Source: G963677085 sp963677085 (GTDB lineage Bacteria; Planctomycetota; Planctomycetia; Pirellulales; Thermoguttaceae). Taken from it: a DNA stretch of 64,000 nt. The stretch is taken from positions 1,798,001-1,862,000 of the forward strand of contig CAXXFH010000004.1 in NCBI GenBank assembly GCA_963677085.2, read 5' to 3'. This document shows, piece after piece, positions 47,145 through 56,514 of the stretch; within the stretch, counting starts at the first letter, position 1; the number at the start of each line of letters is the position of its first letter. A program made the position numbers and the translations under genes. The notes below the pieces were generated by a model, which was not told the DNA's origin, made no database searches, and was given only the letters and a program-made list of their open reading frames with translations.

Positions 47145-47163
47145 ACCCTACGTTGCACTCATC

Positions 47164-48684
47164 TCACACGTGGCTGGCGAAGTGGATCTTCTTAAGCGCC
47201 TCTTTGAAGGATAGACTGCCGTTGCTGCTGATGGTGGAGACTTGCGACGAAACGGCTTTCGATGTCGACTCGGTATTGCCGACCATGACGTTGCCAACCA
47301 CGACCGAGCCAAGCATGTCGTAGGCCGGTTGTGTCGGCTGTGCCGGCTGCACGGTCAGGAACACCACACCGAAGCCCACCAGAAGCCCACCGACCATGCC
47401 GATCAGCACGATCACGGCTCGGCTGGGGCCAACCGGCTTGCTGCCCGTCTCGGGATTGTCGATCCGACTGATCAGGCTCGTAGCTTTGGCACTGGCGTGA
47501 GTCGCTCGGGCTTCGGCCAGGTTTTGCTCGGCCTGCTCGACCAGGTTCATCCGATTCTGGTTTTCGGCCACCAGGTTCGAGTAGGTCGCACGCACTTCGG
47601 CCAGCCTGGCGAGTCGATCGTTAACTTCGGCCAGTTGCTCTCGGAGTTTGGCTTCGCGGTCGGCGTTGACGGACAGATCGGCCTTCACACCACGGCGGGC
47701 GATGGCCAGTTCTTCGTGAAGATGGCGTCCGACTTCCTCTTCGGCAGCCACGGCGGCTTTCACCAGCGGATGCTCGGCAGCCATAGTTCCCTTGATCGAA
47801 GCGGTTTTCAGTTCGGCATCGACCAAACCCTCCTTAAGGCGTCGCAGGGCCGGCTGCGATTCGAGAAGCCGATTCGGGGCAGCCAGCAACTGCCCGGGAT
47901 CTTCCTGGGCCTCCTCCAACAGGCTCAGCAGCCGACGATTGGTCTGTTGGTCGTCGCTGACCTTTCGCAGTTCGTTACGAATTTCAGTGGCCGTACGACG
48001 CAGCGCACCGTCGCCCGCCGACGTGTCGTGGAGCATGCGGAGTTCGGCCAGATCGGCACCCACACCCTTTTCAACCTTGCTCAAACGCCCGGTCGCTTCG
48101 GTCAAATCGTTCTTGGCCAGATCGACCGTCTTGCTCAGCTCGTCGATCATGCTTTGGGCCTTGCTGTCGCGGACTTTCTGGTATCGAGTTTGTAGTTGAC
48201 TGCAGATCGCTCGGTTCAGGTCCAGCGCCCGATCGCGGTTTTTGTCACGAATGCTCACGTAGAAAACCTCGGTCTTGCCGAATTCGGCACCCTTCGGAGG
48301 CGTAATCTTCAACTCTTCCCGGGTGTCCTCGATGTCGCGAAGCGTGGGCCACTCGGCCGGGTCCTTCTTGTAGTTGGCCGGAGGTCCAACCTCGGCCAAC
48401 GCGGCTCGCAACACGCCACCGCTGTAAGCCAATTCCATGATGGTGTCCTGGACGGCCTTCATTTCCTCGGGCTGACCGAACTTGCCGGGGCCCATGGCGT
48501 TGTTGCTGGCTTCGTTGCGGACGATCACGGCTTGTGTGGCTTCCCAGGTGTCGGGCCGAAACACGGCGTAAGCCACCGCAAGCACCGTGACCACCGCGGC
48601 CGGCACCATCCAAAGCTTGACATTCTTGGCCAGGATGCGGATTACGTCGCTCGGAGTGGGAAGGGACTTTTCGGTGGAAGTCAT
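47164..48684 (-). CDS. Wzz/polysaccharide co-polymerase-like chain-length protein
   Basis: A 506-aa inner-membrane protein. The ATG at 48684 (MTSTEKSLPTPSDVIRIL) has CGAGGA upstream. TM1 is at about 24-44 (KLWMVPAAVVTVLAVAYAVF), followed by RPDTWEATQAVIVRNEA, the usual Wzz start of the periplasmic domain. Residues 170-400 are coiled-coil heptads, and TM2 at about 420-442 (AVIVLIGMVGGLLVGFGVVF) is followed by a 65-residue cytosolic tail. There is no Walker-type tyrosine kinase domain and no separate kinase gene nearby, so phosphorylation control is not visible here. Controls the length or export of the polymer. The gene starts divergently from the FemAB-like gene at 49250. Confidence 0.88.
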   Translation of the reverse strand: MTSTEKSLPTPSDVIRILAKNVKLWMVPAAVVTVLAVAYAVFRPDTWEATQAVIVRNEASNNAMGPGKFGQPEEMKAVQDTIMELAYSGGVLRAALAEVGPPANYKKDPAEWPTLRDIEDTREELKITPPKGAEFGKTEVFYVSIRDKNRDRALDLNRAICSQLQTRYQKVRDSKAQSMIDELSKTVDLAKNDLTEATGRLSKVEKGVGADLAELRMLHDTSAGDGALRRTATEIRNELRKVSDDQQTNRRLLSLLEEAQEDPGQLLAAPNRLLESQPALRRLKEGLVDAELKTASIKGTMAAEHPLVKAAVAAEEEVGRHLHEELAIARRGVKADLSVNADREAKLREQLAEVNDRLARLAEVRATYSNLVAENQNRMNLVEQAEQNLAEARATHASAKATSLISRIDNPETGSKPVGPSRAVIVLIGMVGGLLVGFGVVFLTVQPAQPTQPAYDMLGSVVVGNVMVGNTESTSKAVSSQVSTISSNGSLSFKEALKKIHFASHV

Positions 48685-49249
48685 CGTTGCGTCCTCGGGA
48701 TACCGTCTTTGGGATCGGTCGGTGGCCGGGTTACTCGCCTCGGCCGTAGCGTTGTGGACATCCCAGGTTGCAAAGCCGATGCCAAGACGCCGGCAGCGTT
48801 GGCACGGCGCCGGCAAATATGCCGGAAGTCGTTCAGCATCAATGGGTTTGGTCGTGTGCGGGACGGGCAACCCCTCGAAAGTGCCGAATCTCGCGTGTTG
48901 ATTTCCCGCAACACGGCGTTGAGGCCCGACAACGCCCGGCGTAAAAACCCTCTACCACACATGACCGAGAAATTCCTACTTTGCCCACCAACCCATTTGC
49001 ATCCCCCAGAATCTGACGGAGAGTTAAGAAGGCCATCTCCTGGCGCGGTACGGCCGCAACCAGATAGGAGACGTCGACTTGTGGACGGGCCGATTTCGTT
49101 GGTCGCCGACAGGCGCGCACTGTGCGCAAGAGCTGAAAGACAAGAATCCAAACGGCCACCAAGACCGCCCTCACTCCCGACCCCCTCTCCCGACGCGGGA
49201 GAGGGGAGACAATGCTTGGGCCACGAACACTTCCTATCACACTAAAATC
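48685..49249. other. Divergent promoter space of the two polysaccharide arms
   Basis: 565 bp between the Wzz-like gene and the FemAB-like gene, without a supported gene. Contains a GCGCGCACTGTGCGC palindrome near 49112 and presumably promoters for both arms. Confidence 0.6.
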
Positions 49250-50398
49250 ATGCACGTTCATCGCTTCAGCAGTTTGGACGAATTGGAACCTTACGCCCAC
49301 GATTGGGACCGCCTCTCGAACGGCGTGCCGTTTCGGAGTTGGGCCTGGTCGTCGATTTGGTGGAAACACTACGGCGCCGCCCCGACTGGTTCGCGTCGCG
49401 TGTCTCAACTCTACGTACTGGCCGTCTTCGACAACGACGAGCAACTCGTCGGCTTGGCGCCCTGGTACACCGATTATTCGGCCGGCCAAGGGCTTGTCGT
49501 TCGGTGGCTTGGTTCGGGCGAAGTGTGCTCCGATTACCTGGCCGTGCTCTGCGTGCCCGGCACCGAAGAGCAAGTGACTGCCACGCTAGCCGATTTCCTG
49601 ACTGAAAAGGGATTGGCCGATGCCAACGACCCCGACCGTTGGGACCTGCTCGAACTGACCGGCTTCGACGCGCAGGAACGGAGCGTTTTGTCTTTGGCCG
49701 ACCAGTTGGTCGAGCGGGGTAATTCCGTTCACCGCCGGCCGGGTCCCAACTGTTGGCATATCCCCCTGCCTACCACTTGGGACGACTATCTGAAAACACT
49801 ATCCAAGAATCATCGCAGCCTCATCCGGCGGCTTTGCCGACGAGTGCTCGACACCGATCGCGTCCGGATACGGATGGTCGAGTCGCTGGAAGACCTCCCC
49901 CAAGCCCTCGCTATCCTGATCGACCTGCACCAGAAGCGTTGGCAAGACCGTGGCGAGCCGGGATGCTTCGCCTCTCCGCGATTCGAGGCCTTCCACCGCG
50001 AGGTCAGTGCCGCCTTACTGCTGGGTGGTCAGTTGGCCCTTTGCTGGCTCGAACTCGACGGGACACCCGTCGCCGTGGAATACGGTGTCAGAGGCGCCGG
50101 CGTGTTTTACGGCTACCAAGCCGGTATCGATCCCGACCGACGCGCCGACGAACCGGGCCGATTGCTTCACGCGGCCATGCTGCGCTGGGGTATCCAACAA
50201 GGCTTCCTCTGGTACGACCTGCTCCGCGGCGACGAGCCGTACAAGGCTCACTGGCGGGCCGAGTCGCGTCCTAGCCTGGAACTACGCATCGCCCCCGACC
50301 GTCTCAGCGCCCAACTGCGCCACAACCTGTGGCTCACCGGAAGCCGGGTAAAACGGTGGATGAAGAGCCACTTGGTTGCGTCGGGGAAAGATCATTAA
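49250..50398 (+). CDS. FemAB/BioF2-like GNAT acyltransferase
   Basis: A 382-aa cytoplasmic protein of the acyl-CoA N-acyltransferase fold with the BioF2-like/CelD domain (about 155-315), found in many exopolysaccharide clusters, often with an unknown acyl donor. The ATG at 49250 (MHVHRFSSLDELEPYAHDWD) is chosen since the earlier in-frame start at 49079 only adds a low-complexity leader. Visible are FRSWAWSSIWWKHYG in the first half, LSKNHRSLIRRLCRR before the domain, LIDLHQKRWQDRGEPG and the late ALCWLELDGTPVAVEYGVRG and FLWYDLLRGDEPYKAHW. It may acylate or aminoacylate a sugar of the polymer; the acceptor is unknown. First gene of the plus-strand arm. Confidence 0.85.
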   Translation: MHVHRFSSLDELEPYAHDWDRLSNGVPFRSWAWSSIWWKHYGAAPTGSRRVSQLYVLAVFDNDEQLVGLAPWYTDYSAGQGLVVRWLGSGEVCSDYLAVLCVPGTEEQVTATLADFLTEKGLADANDPDRWDLLELTGFDAQERSVLSLADQLVERGNSVHRRPGPNCWHIPLPTTWDDYLKTLSKNHRSLIRRLCRRVLDTDRVRIRMVESLEDLPQALAILIDLHQKRWQDRGEPGCFASPRFEAFHREVSAALLLGGQLALCWLELDGTPVAVEYGVRGAGVFYGYQAGIDPDRRADEPGRLLHAAMLRWGIQQGFLWYDLLRGDEPYKAHWRAESRPSLELRIAPDRLSAQLRHNLWLTGSRVKRWMKSHLVASGKDH

Positions 50399-50488
50399 GG
50401 CAGGAGAAGGCGAAGCCGCAAGCAGCACCATCCACTGATCAACTGATAACTGACTACTGTTAATTGACAACGGACAACTACCAAGTCG

Positions 50489-51361
50489 ATGCCACTTTGG
50501 AAACGCCTACTGCTGAACGTCTACTACCATGGCAGCTACCCGCTGCGATGGTGGAACCACCGCGTGGCAATGGCCGACGATCGGGTGCCGGTCATAGTGC
50601 TGTTCTACCACCGGGTGGCCGACGATCGGGCGAACAACTGGACCCTCTCGAATCGCCTCTTCGCGCGTCAGATCCGCTGGCTCTCGAGCCATTTCGAGAT
50701 CGTCTCGTTGGAAGAGGCCCAACGACGCATCCGCCGAGGGCTCAACAACCGGCCCTGCGTGAGCATCACCTTCGACGACGGCTACGCCGATAATTGTGCC
50801 CAAGCGATTCCTCTGCTGATCAAAGAACGCATACCGTGTACCTATTTCGTCACCGCGCAAAACGTCTTCGACGGCATTCCCTTCAAGCACGACGTGGCCC
50901 GGGGCTATCCTCTGCCGCCCAATTCGTTGGAACAGATTCGCGCGATGGCAGCCGCGGGCATTGAAATCGGCGCCCACACCTATACGCATGCCGACTTGGG
51001 CCAAGTGACCAACCCGCGACAACTGCACTACGAGGTCGTGTCCGCCGGTCGTGATCTGCAAGAGGCCTTGGGCCGTCCGGTACGTTACTTCGCGTTTCCC
51101 TTCGGCCAGCACAAGAACCTCAATCGGGCGGCGTTCGACATGGCCTACGAAGCCGGCTACGAGGGGGTTTGCTCGGCCTACGGCGGTTTCAACTTTCCCG
51201 GCGACGATGCGTTTCACATCCAACGCATTCCGGTAGACGACGACATGATTCGCCTGAAGAACTGGACAACAATCGACCCACGCAAACTGCGCACGCCGCG
51301 GTACCACTACGTGATGCCCAAGCCACAGCGGAGCTTTTCGCGACCGGGAAGGCTTTTTTGA
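50489..51361 (+). CDS. Polysaccharide deacetylase (NodB homology domain)
   Basis: A 290-aa CE4 enzyme that removes N- or O-acetyl groups from a polymer. The NodB domain covers about 55-245: VIVLFYHRVADD, SITFDDGYADN (motif 1, Asp-Asp), GAHTYTHADLG (motif 2, the H-x3-H zinc site) and YFAFPFGQHKN (motif 3), then the C-terminal KNWTTIDPRKLRTPRYHYV. No signal peptide is evident, although the N-terminus LLLNVYYHGSYPLRWWNH is somewhat hydrophobic. ATG at 50489 is 90 bp after the GNAT gene. Found in EPS clusters of PEP-CTERM-type bacteria as well; no exosortase was seen here. Confidence 0.92.
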   Translation: MPLWKRLLLNVYYHGSYPLRWWNHRVAMADDRVPVIVLFYHRVADDRANNWTLSNRLFARQIRWLSSHFEIVSLEEAQRRIRRGLNNRPCVSITFDDGYADNCAQAIPLLIKERIPCTYFVTAQNVFDGIPFKHDVARGYPLPPNSLEQIRAMAAAGIEIGAHTYTHADLGQVTNPRQLHYEVVSAGRDLQEALGRPVRYFAFPFGQHKNLNRAAFDMAYEAGYEGVCSAYGGFNFPGDDAFHIQRIPVDDDMIRLKNWTTIDPRKLRTPRYHYVMPKPQRSFSRPGRLF

Positions 51362-51435
51362 AGCCACAAAAGAGGGCGGAGCCGCAAGCGGCTGGCACTA
51401 CGGAATGCTGAACACTGACAACTAACCACTCCCCC

Positions 51436-52974
51436 ATGTCCACCATTTCTGCCAATACGAACACTGGCGCAACGAGTCCTGCATTGCGTACCGACTCGCT
51501 CGTCGACGGTGTGCTCATCCTGCTGGCGATGACCGTCGTGCAGCGGTTGGTGGGGCTCGTCCGGGCGGTACTGTTTTGCCGCTGGCTCGACGCCAAGCAG
51601 CTTGGCCAATGGGATATGGGCTTCGGCTTTCTGATGCTGGTCGCCCCAATCGCCGTGCTGGCCTTGCCGGGGGCGTTTGGCCGCTACGTGGAACGCTACC
51701 GTCAGCAGGGCCAACTCCGCACGTTTCTGCGACGCACGATCACCGTTTGCAGCGTCCTGCTTGTGGCGGCCGTCGTGTTCATACTCCTGGCACGCCCCTG
51801 GTTCGCGACGCTCGTGTTCGGCACGTCCGGGCAGACCGCTTTGGTGGCCTGGTTGGTCGTAGCGCTGGTCGGCCTCGTAGGAATGAACTTCCTGACCGAG
51901 TTGTTCATCTCGTTGCGCAACGTGCGTGTGGCCTCGTGTATGCACATGGCCAATAGCGTGCTGTTTTGCGCTTTGGGTGTGGTGTTTCTGGTGAACTGGC
52001 ATTGCTCGGCGACCAGCGTGTTCGCAGCCTACGCAACCGGCAGCCTGGTGACCGTTGCCGCAGCGCTGTTTTGGTTGCATCGAACGTGGCATGCGGCGCC
52101 GATCGTCGAAACCCCCATCACCTCGAAGGCCATGTGGTCGACCATGGTTCCTTTCGCGGGATGGCTGTTGTTGAGTTCGTCTCTGATGAACGCCTTCGCC
52201 ATTGTCGACCGGTACATGATCGTACACTACTCGCGTTTACCGGCCGACGCGGCGCTGAGTCTGGTGGGCCAATACCACAGTTCACGCGTGGTTCCGGTGC
52301 TGCTCGTTTCGGTGGCGGCTCTGCTGGCCGGAATGCTCACACCGCACCTAAGCCACGATTGGGAAGCCGGACGACGCAATCGGGTAATCGCTAACCTACG
52401 GCTGTTCACCAAGCTGTTCGGCCTGGGGCTAATGGCCATGGGTGTGGCCGTACTGATCGCGGCCCCGCTGTTGTTCAGCGTAGCATTCCAGGGAAAGTTC
52501 GCCGGTGGCCACGAGGTACTCCCATGGACCTTGGCCTACTGTATCTGGTTCAGCATGGTGCTGATTCTGGAAACCTATATGTTTTGCGCTGAAAAGGCCC
52601 GGCTGGCGAGCGTCTCGGTTTTCGTCGGCCTGATCGCGAATATTTGCCTGAACTTGGTGCTGCTACCGCGTCTCGGATTGCCCGGTGCGGTGTTGGCTAC
52701 CACGGTGGCCAACCTAGCGGTGCTCGTACTGATCTGTTTGTTCAACCACCTGCTGGGATTCACCGCAGATCGTGGGATGGTTCTGATCCTGGTTCTGCCG
52801 CTGGGACTTTGCCTGGGAACATGGCCCGCCTTGATGCTGTTTGTGGCAGTCGGGGCTTACGCCATCGTGTCTGAGGAAGTGTTTTCGTGTGCCGAACGAC
52901 GAATCCTCGCCGAAGGCTACGAACAATACCTTGCCCGGATGAAAGGTTTTTTGCTGAAGACCAAGGTCTATTGA
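51436..52974 (+). CDS. Lipopolysaccharide/exopolysaccharide flippase (Wzx/MOP superfamily)
   Basis: A 512-aa membrane protein with about 13-14 transmembrane segments of the MATE/MOP flippase type. It moves undecaprenyl-linked repeat units to the periplasm. Visible traits are GVLILLAMTVVQRLVGLVRA near the start, FCRWLDAKQLGQWDMGFGFL (the usual early loop), and SVLFCALGVVFLVNWH in the middle. The final segment is a cytosolic tail with AERRILAEGYEQYLARMKG. It sits 75 bp after the deacetylase gene. Together with the polymerase and Wzz-like genes on the other strand it completes a Wzx/Wzy-type pathway. Confidence 0.92.
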   Translation: MSTISANTNTGATSPALRTDSLVDGVLILLAMTVVQRLVGLVRAVLFCRWLDAKQLGQWDMGFGFLMLVAPIAVLALPGAFGRYVERYRQQGQLRTFLRRTITVCSVLLVAAVVFILLARPWFATLVFGTSGQTALVAWLVVALVGLVGMNFLTELFISLRNVRVASCMHMANSVLFCALGVVFLVNWHCSATSVFAAYATGSLVTVAAALFWLHRTWHAAPIVETPITSKAMWSTMVPFAGWLLLSSSLMNAFAIVDRYMIVHYSRLPADAALSLVGQYHSSRVVPVLLVSVAALLAGMLTPHLSHDWEAGRRNRVIANLRLFTKLFGLGLMAMGVAVLIAAPLLFSVAFQGKFAGGHEVLPWTLAYCIWFSMVLILETYMFCAEKARLASVSVFVGLIANICLNLVLLPRLGLPGAVLATTVANLAVLVLICLFNHLLGFTADRGMVLILVLPLGLCLGTWPALMLFVAVGAYAIVSEEVFSCAERRILAEGYEQYLARMKGFLLKTKVY

Positions 52975-53010
52975 ATTCGCTACTCTGATTGCAGAACGGA
53001 TTACCTCGCT

Positions 53011-53040
53011 GGCCCCAGGGGGTACAACCCCTGGGCTTGG
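53011..53040. repeat. Palindrome with GTACAA loop (family E)
   Basis: Arms CCCCAGGGG/CCCCTGGG and the ending GGGCTTGG; near-copy of 6691-6720, between the flippase and GT4 genes. Confidence 0.7.
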
Positions 53041-53097
53041 AAATGGTGCATGATCTGCCCAGTTGCCACCCAACTCCCTACTCCTAACTCCAATACC

Positions 53098-54351
53098 ATG
53101 TTCGCACGCCATCGAAACCTGGTTGCTTTGGAAGACCGCGGTCCCTTGCGGGTGATGTTCGTTATCACTAGCATGCCGGTCGGCGGCGCCGAAACGTTGC
53201 TTGTCGAATTGGTTCGTCGCATCGATCGTAAGCGGCTCTTGCCCGAGGTCTGTTGCTTGAAAGAGCGTGGGCCGTTGGGCGACCTTTTGGCCCAAGAAAT
53301 CCCCGTCCACACGGGCCTGTTGACCCACAAACTTGACCTCCGCGTGCTGCCGCGTCTTACCCGACTGCTGCGACAGCGCCAGATTGATGCGGTGGTGACA
53401 ATCGAGCCGGGCGACAAGATGTTTTGGGGACGATTAACCGGATGGATGGCAGGCGTGCCGGTGATTTGCTCGGCACTGCATTCCACGGGCGTACCCTTCC
53501 GCGTCGAGTGGCTGAACCGTCAACTCACGCCGATCACCGACGCCTTCATCGCCTGCGCCAAACCCCATGGCCGTTACCTGGTCGAACACGAAGGCTGCCC
53601 GTTGGGTAAAGTCAAGGTGATTCCCAACGGCGTCGACGTCGAGCGTTTTCACCCCCGCTGGCCCAATGAGAAACTGCAACGCGAATTGGGTCTGGCACCA
53701 GGCAGTCCGGTGGTGGGAATCGTTGCCGCGTTACGACCGGTGAAGCACCACGAACTGTTTCTACGCAGCGCGGCTCGGATTTCCGATCGCATCCCGTCGG
53801 CCCGTTTCTTGATCGTTGGCGACGGCCCGCAACGCGCGATGTTGGAAACCATGACCCGCGACCTGGGGCTCACCGACGCCGTCCGTTTCCTGGGCAACCG
53901 CAACGACATCGAGGAAGTGCTCTCCCTGCTAGACGTGTTTATGCTCACGTCGCACATGGAAGCCAACCCGGTTTCGATACTCGAAGCAATGGCCAGCGAG
54001 ATTCCGGTGGTGGCCACGCGCGTGGGATCGGTCGAAGAAACGGTGTTGCACGGCAAGACGGGTTATCTGGTCGAGCCGGACCAGGCACGGGACTTGGCCG
54101 ATCAGACCATCGAGTTACTGGAAAACGCCACCGTTGCCGAAACCATGGGGCGAGCCGGACGGGAATACGTGGTCGCCCACTGGTCGATCACCCGAATGAT
54201 CGACGGCTACCACGATCTACTGGAAACCATTTACCGGCAAAAAGTCGACCAGGCGCGCCGCCGGGACGAACGTCGGCAACCACCGGCGTCGACGCCTGAG
54301 CCGCCCACACCGGAATCGCCGGCCCCCCCCTCCGCTGCCAATCAAACCTAG
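53098..54351 (+). CDS. Glycosyltransferase family 4
   Basis: A 417-aa GT-B enzyme transferring a sugar from a nucleotide donor, cytoplasmic. The ATG at 53098 (MFARHRNLVALEDRGPLRVM) starts just before the N-terminal Rossmann strand VMFVITSMPVGGAETLLVEL, with the Gly-rich acceptor-side motif GGAE. The C-terminal domain has VIPNGVDVERFHP, GIVAALRPVKHHELFLRSA, FLIVGDGPQRAMLE, VRFLGNRNDIEEVLSLLDVF, and the donor-binding EX7E-like segment SHMEANPVSILEAMASEIPV, followed by VGSVEETVLHGKTGYLVEP. The last 35 residues are a Pro/Arg-rich tail. It belongs to the plus-strand arm of the polysaccharide cluster. Confidence 0.93.
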   Translation: MFARHRNLVALEDRGPLRVMFVITSMPVGGAETLLVELVRRIDRKRLLPEVCCLKERGPLGDLLAQEIPVHTGLLTHKLDLRVLPRLTRLLRQRQIDAVVTIEPGDKMFWGRLTGWMAGVPVICSALHSTGVPFRVEWLNRQLTPITDAFIACAKPHGRYLVEHEGCPLGKVKVIPNGVDVERFHPRWPNEKLQRELGLAPGSPVVGIVAALRPVKHHELFLRSAARISDRIPSARFLIVGDGPQRAMLETMTRDLGLTDAVRFLGNRNDIEEVLSLLDVFMLTSHMEANPVSILEAMASEIPVVATRVGSVEETVLHGKTGYLVEPDQARDLADQTIELLENATVAETMGRAGREYVVAHWSITRMIDGYHDLLETIYRQKVDQARRRDERRQPPASTPEPPTPESPAPPSAANQT

Positions 54352-54690
54352 TAGTATGATAGGTGCCACGGCAGCTTGTACGCCCGTGTTCCGCACGGAC
54401 TGACGAGCGGTCCGGGGCCTTGGCTACCGGGGCGTTTCATGTTATCATCACCCAAGCGGGTGGTCTTTTTGGGACAGACCGACAAATAACTTGCCAGTTC
54501 ATCGGGCCGTGCTTCGCGACGGCCCTCGGGTTTTGGACCTTGAAAACGGCAAGTTGTTCTTCGTGCCGTCCTCAACGACCTGATCGTTGGCCAAAGGGAC
54601 TTCCCGCGAAAGCTCTGCACCGAAGACGCGTTTTCGATCGATTACCGGTTCGTGCTCGATCGGCCGCATGTGGATCTGGCATGCCCCAGT
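54352..54690. other. Gap before PlsC with an open frame but no start
   Basis: 339 bp. A TGCCACGGCAGCTTGTACGC fragment (family F) is near 54362. From about 54541 the PlsC frame is open with no ATG; see the entry at 54691 for the start question. The hairpin-like GGGCCGTGCTTCGCGACGGCC at about 54504 is a short G+C-rich stem. Confidence 0.55.
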
Positions 54691-55305
54691 ATGGATATCA
54701 GCCTGACGCGAAACTTTCTCGCCCTCTTGGCTCGCTTCCTTAGCGGGGCTAGCGTGCGCTGGATCGACAGCCAGCCGGACACCTGCCAACGGGTATACTT
54801 TGCCAACCACACCAGTCACCTCGATGCGATTGTGATCTGGTCGGCGTTGCCGCAAGCGGTGCGCGCTGTAACCCGGCCGGTAGCGGCCAAAGACTACTGG
54901 ACGGCCGGTCCCACACGCCGTCATATGTCGACTCGGGTGTTCAACGCCATCCTGATCGACCGTACGGAAATCAAGGTCCACCAGAGCCCCGTGGATCTGA
55001 TGATCCGCGAGATCGGTCACCAGTATTCGTTGATCGTGTTTCCCGAAGGAAGCCGCAGCAGCGGCAGTGAGATTGGCGAGTTCAAGAGCGGTTTATACTA
55101 CTTGTGCAAAAAACGCCCCGATCTGGAGCTGATCCCCGTTCACATCGACAACATGAATCGAATTCTTCCCCGGGGAGAAGTGCTTCCGGTGCCGTTGTTG
55201 ACGTGCGTCAGCTTTGGCCCACCCATGTGGCTGGAAGCGGGCGAACCGAAAACCGATTTTCTCGAACGCGCCCGCCAAGCCGTCGTTCGATTAAAGGACG
55301 CATAA
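54691..55305 (+). CDS. 1-acyl-sn-glycerol-3-phosphate acyltransferase (PlsC-like)
   Basis: A 204-aa (from ATG 54691) membrane-associated acyltransferase that adds a second acyl chain to lysophosphatidic acid. It has NHTSHLD, the H-x4-D catalytic motif, near residue 40, FPEGSRSS, the substrate motif, near 115, and YLCKKRPDLELIPVHID and VPLLTCVSFGPPM. The N-terminus is short; a GTG at 54652 is an alternative and the frame is open up to about 54541 without another ATG or a ribosome site, so the true start is uncertain. It ends 9 bp before the CdsA-type gene, so the two form one operon and act in sequence: phosphatidic acid synthesis and its activation. Confidence 0.85.
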   Translation: MDISLTRNFLALLARFLSGASVRWIDSQPDTCQRVYFANHTSHLDAIVIWSALPQAVRAVTRPVAAKDYWTAGPTRRHMSTRVFNAILIDRTEIKVHQSPVDLMIREIGHQYSLIVFPEGSRSSGSEIGEFKSGLYYLCKKRPDLELIPVHIDNMNRILPRGEVLPVPLLTCVSFGPPMWLEAGEPKTDFLERARQAVVRLKDA

Positions 55306-55314
55306 ACGCCAACC

Positions 55315-56316
55315 ATGGACATAGACATCCCTACCCTCTGTCTTGTCGGCGGTGTCTTGGTGCTCTTGGGCATCGCCACCGCCATCGTGCGCTTTCTGAA
55401 AAGCCGCGAAGACAGCGGGCTCAGTCCGGCCATCCTGGAAACCTTCTGGCTCCGGGTGCGAGCGTGGTGGATGCTCTTCACCGTCTTGGCCGCCGCCTTC
55501 CTGCTGGGCAAAACAGTCACGGTGATCCTCTTTGGCTTGATCTCCTTCTGGGCCCTGCGCGAGTTCATCACGCTGACGCCTACGCGCCCCGGCGATCACC
55601 GTACGCTGTTTTGGGTGTTTTTCCTGTTCACGCCGCTGCAATATGTGTTGATCGCCCGGGAAAGCTACTTCGGAATCCACACGTACAGCCTGCACAGTAT
55701 CTTGATCCCGGTCTACGCATTTCTGTTTGTGCAAGCGCGGATAGCCATGGCCGGCGACTATAAGCGGTTTTTGGAACGCACGGCCAAGATTCAGGCAGGG
55801 CTACTCGTGTGCGTCTATTGCTTTAGCTACGCACCGGCGCTGCTGACGTTGAAGCTTCCTCAAGCGGAGACCACCGCGGTGTTGCACGACAGCAGCAACA
55901 CCCGGCTGTTGATCTTCTTTGTGCTGATGGTACAACTCAGCGACGCCCTGCAATACGCCTGGGCCCAATTGCCCAGTAAGCATGTCGTGGTGCCCACGAT
56001 CAATCCCACGAAAACCTGGGAAGGACTGCTCGGCGGCACCGGCAGCGTCATGCTCATCGGGGCCGTGCTTTGGTGGGCAACGCCGTTTCAAGGCGTTTCG
56101 TGGTGGATGGCACCGGTCGCCTCCGGCGTGATCGCCCTAATGGGTTTCGCCGGAAGCATTACCCTTTCGGCCATCAAACGCGACCGGGGTGTGAAAGACT
56201 ACGGCACCCTGGTCCAGGGCCACGGCGGTGTGCTCGACCGCATCGACTCGATCTGCTTCGCCGCCCCCGTCTTCTACCACCTGACCCGCTGGTGGGCTTG
56301 GTATATGGGCGGATAG
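55315..56316 (+). CDS. cdsA: Phosphatidate cytidylyltransferase (CdsA family)
   Basis: A 333-aa integral membrane enzyme making CDP-diacylglycerol from phosphatidate and CTP. About 8 membrane segments are visible, starting LCLVGGVLVLLGIATAIVRF. The C-terminal PROSITE-type signature is complete: SAIKRDRGVKDYGTLVQGHG followed by GVLDRIDS. PTINPTKTWEGLLGG, another family mark, lies before it. The translational distance to the PlsC gene (9 bp) shows joint expression. E. coli has a similar paralogue pairing (YnbB type), so it could be a second, dedicated CdsA rather than the essential one; cdsA is therefore a family-level symbol. Confidence 0.92.
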   Translation: MDIDIPTLCLVGGVLVLLGIATAIVRFLKSREDSGLSPAILETFWLRVRAWWMLFTVLAAAFLLGKTVTVILFGLISFWALREFITLTPTRPGDHRTLFWVFFLFTPLQYVLIARESYFGIHTYSLHSILIPVYAFLFVQARIAMAGDYKRFLERTAKIQAGLLVCVYCFSYAPALLTLKLPQAETTAVLHDSSNTRLLIFFVLMVQLSDALQYAWAQLPSKHVVVPTINPTKTWEGLLGGTGSVMLIGAVLWWATPFQGVSWWMAPVASGVIALMGFAGSITLSAIKRDRGVKDYGTLVQGHGGVLDRIDSICFAAPVFYHLTRWWAWYMGG

Positions 56317-56354
56317 GAGTGGGGAACAATCAGTTGTCAGTGATTGTTGGTTCC

Positions 56355-56440
56355 TGGTTTGATTGTGGAACACTTCATTGTGTTCCGGCCCGGAAAACCG
56401 GGCTCCCGCTGGTCGCCCTCGTTCCACAAGCAATGCAGGA
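56355..56440 (-). repeat. ~90 bp dispersed intergenic repeat, inverted (family G)
   Basis: Inverse of the units at 5347 and 37431: GATTGTGGAACACTTCATTG ... CCCGGAAAACCGGGCTCCCG ... CCCTCGTTCCACAAGCAATG. Lies between the CdsA gene and the convergent peptidase gene. Confidence 0.8.
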
Positions 56441-56514
56441 CGCAATCGTGCCGTTTGCGGCGTCGCCCTCTCCCCATCGCTTCGCTCACACTGCTTCCGC
56501 CGGAACGAAACGGC

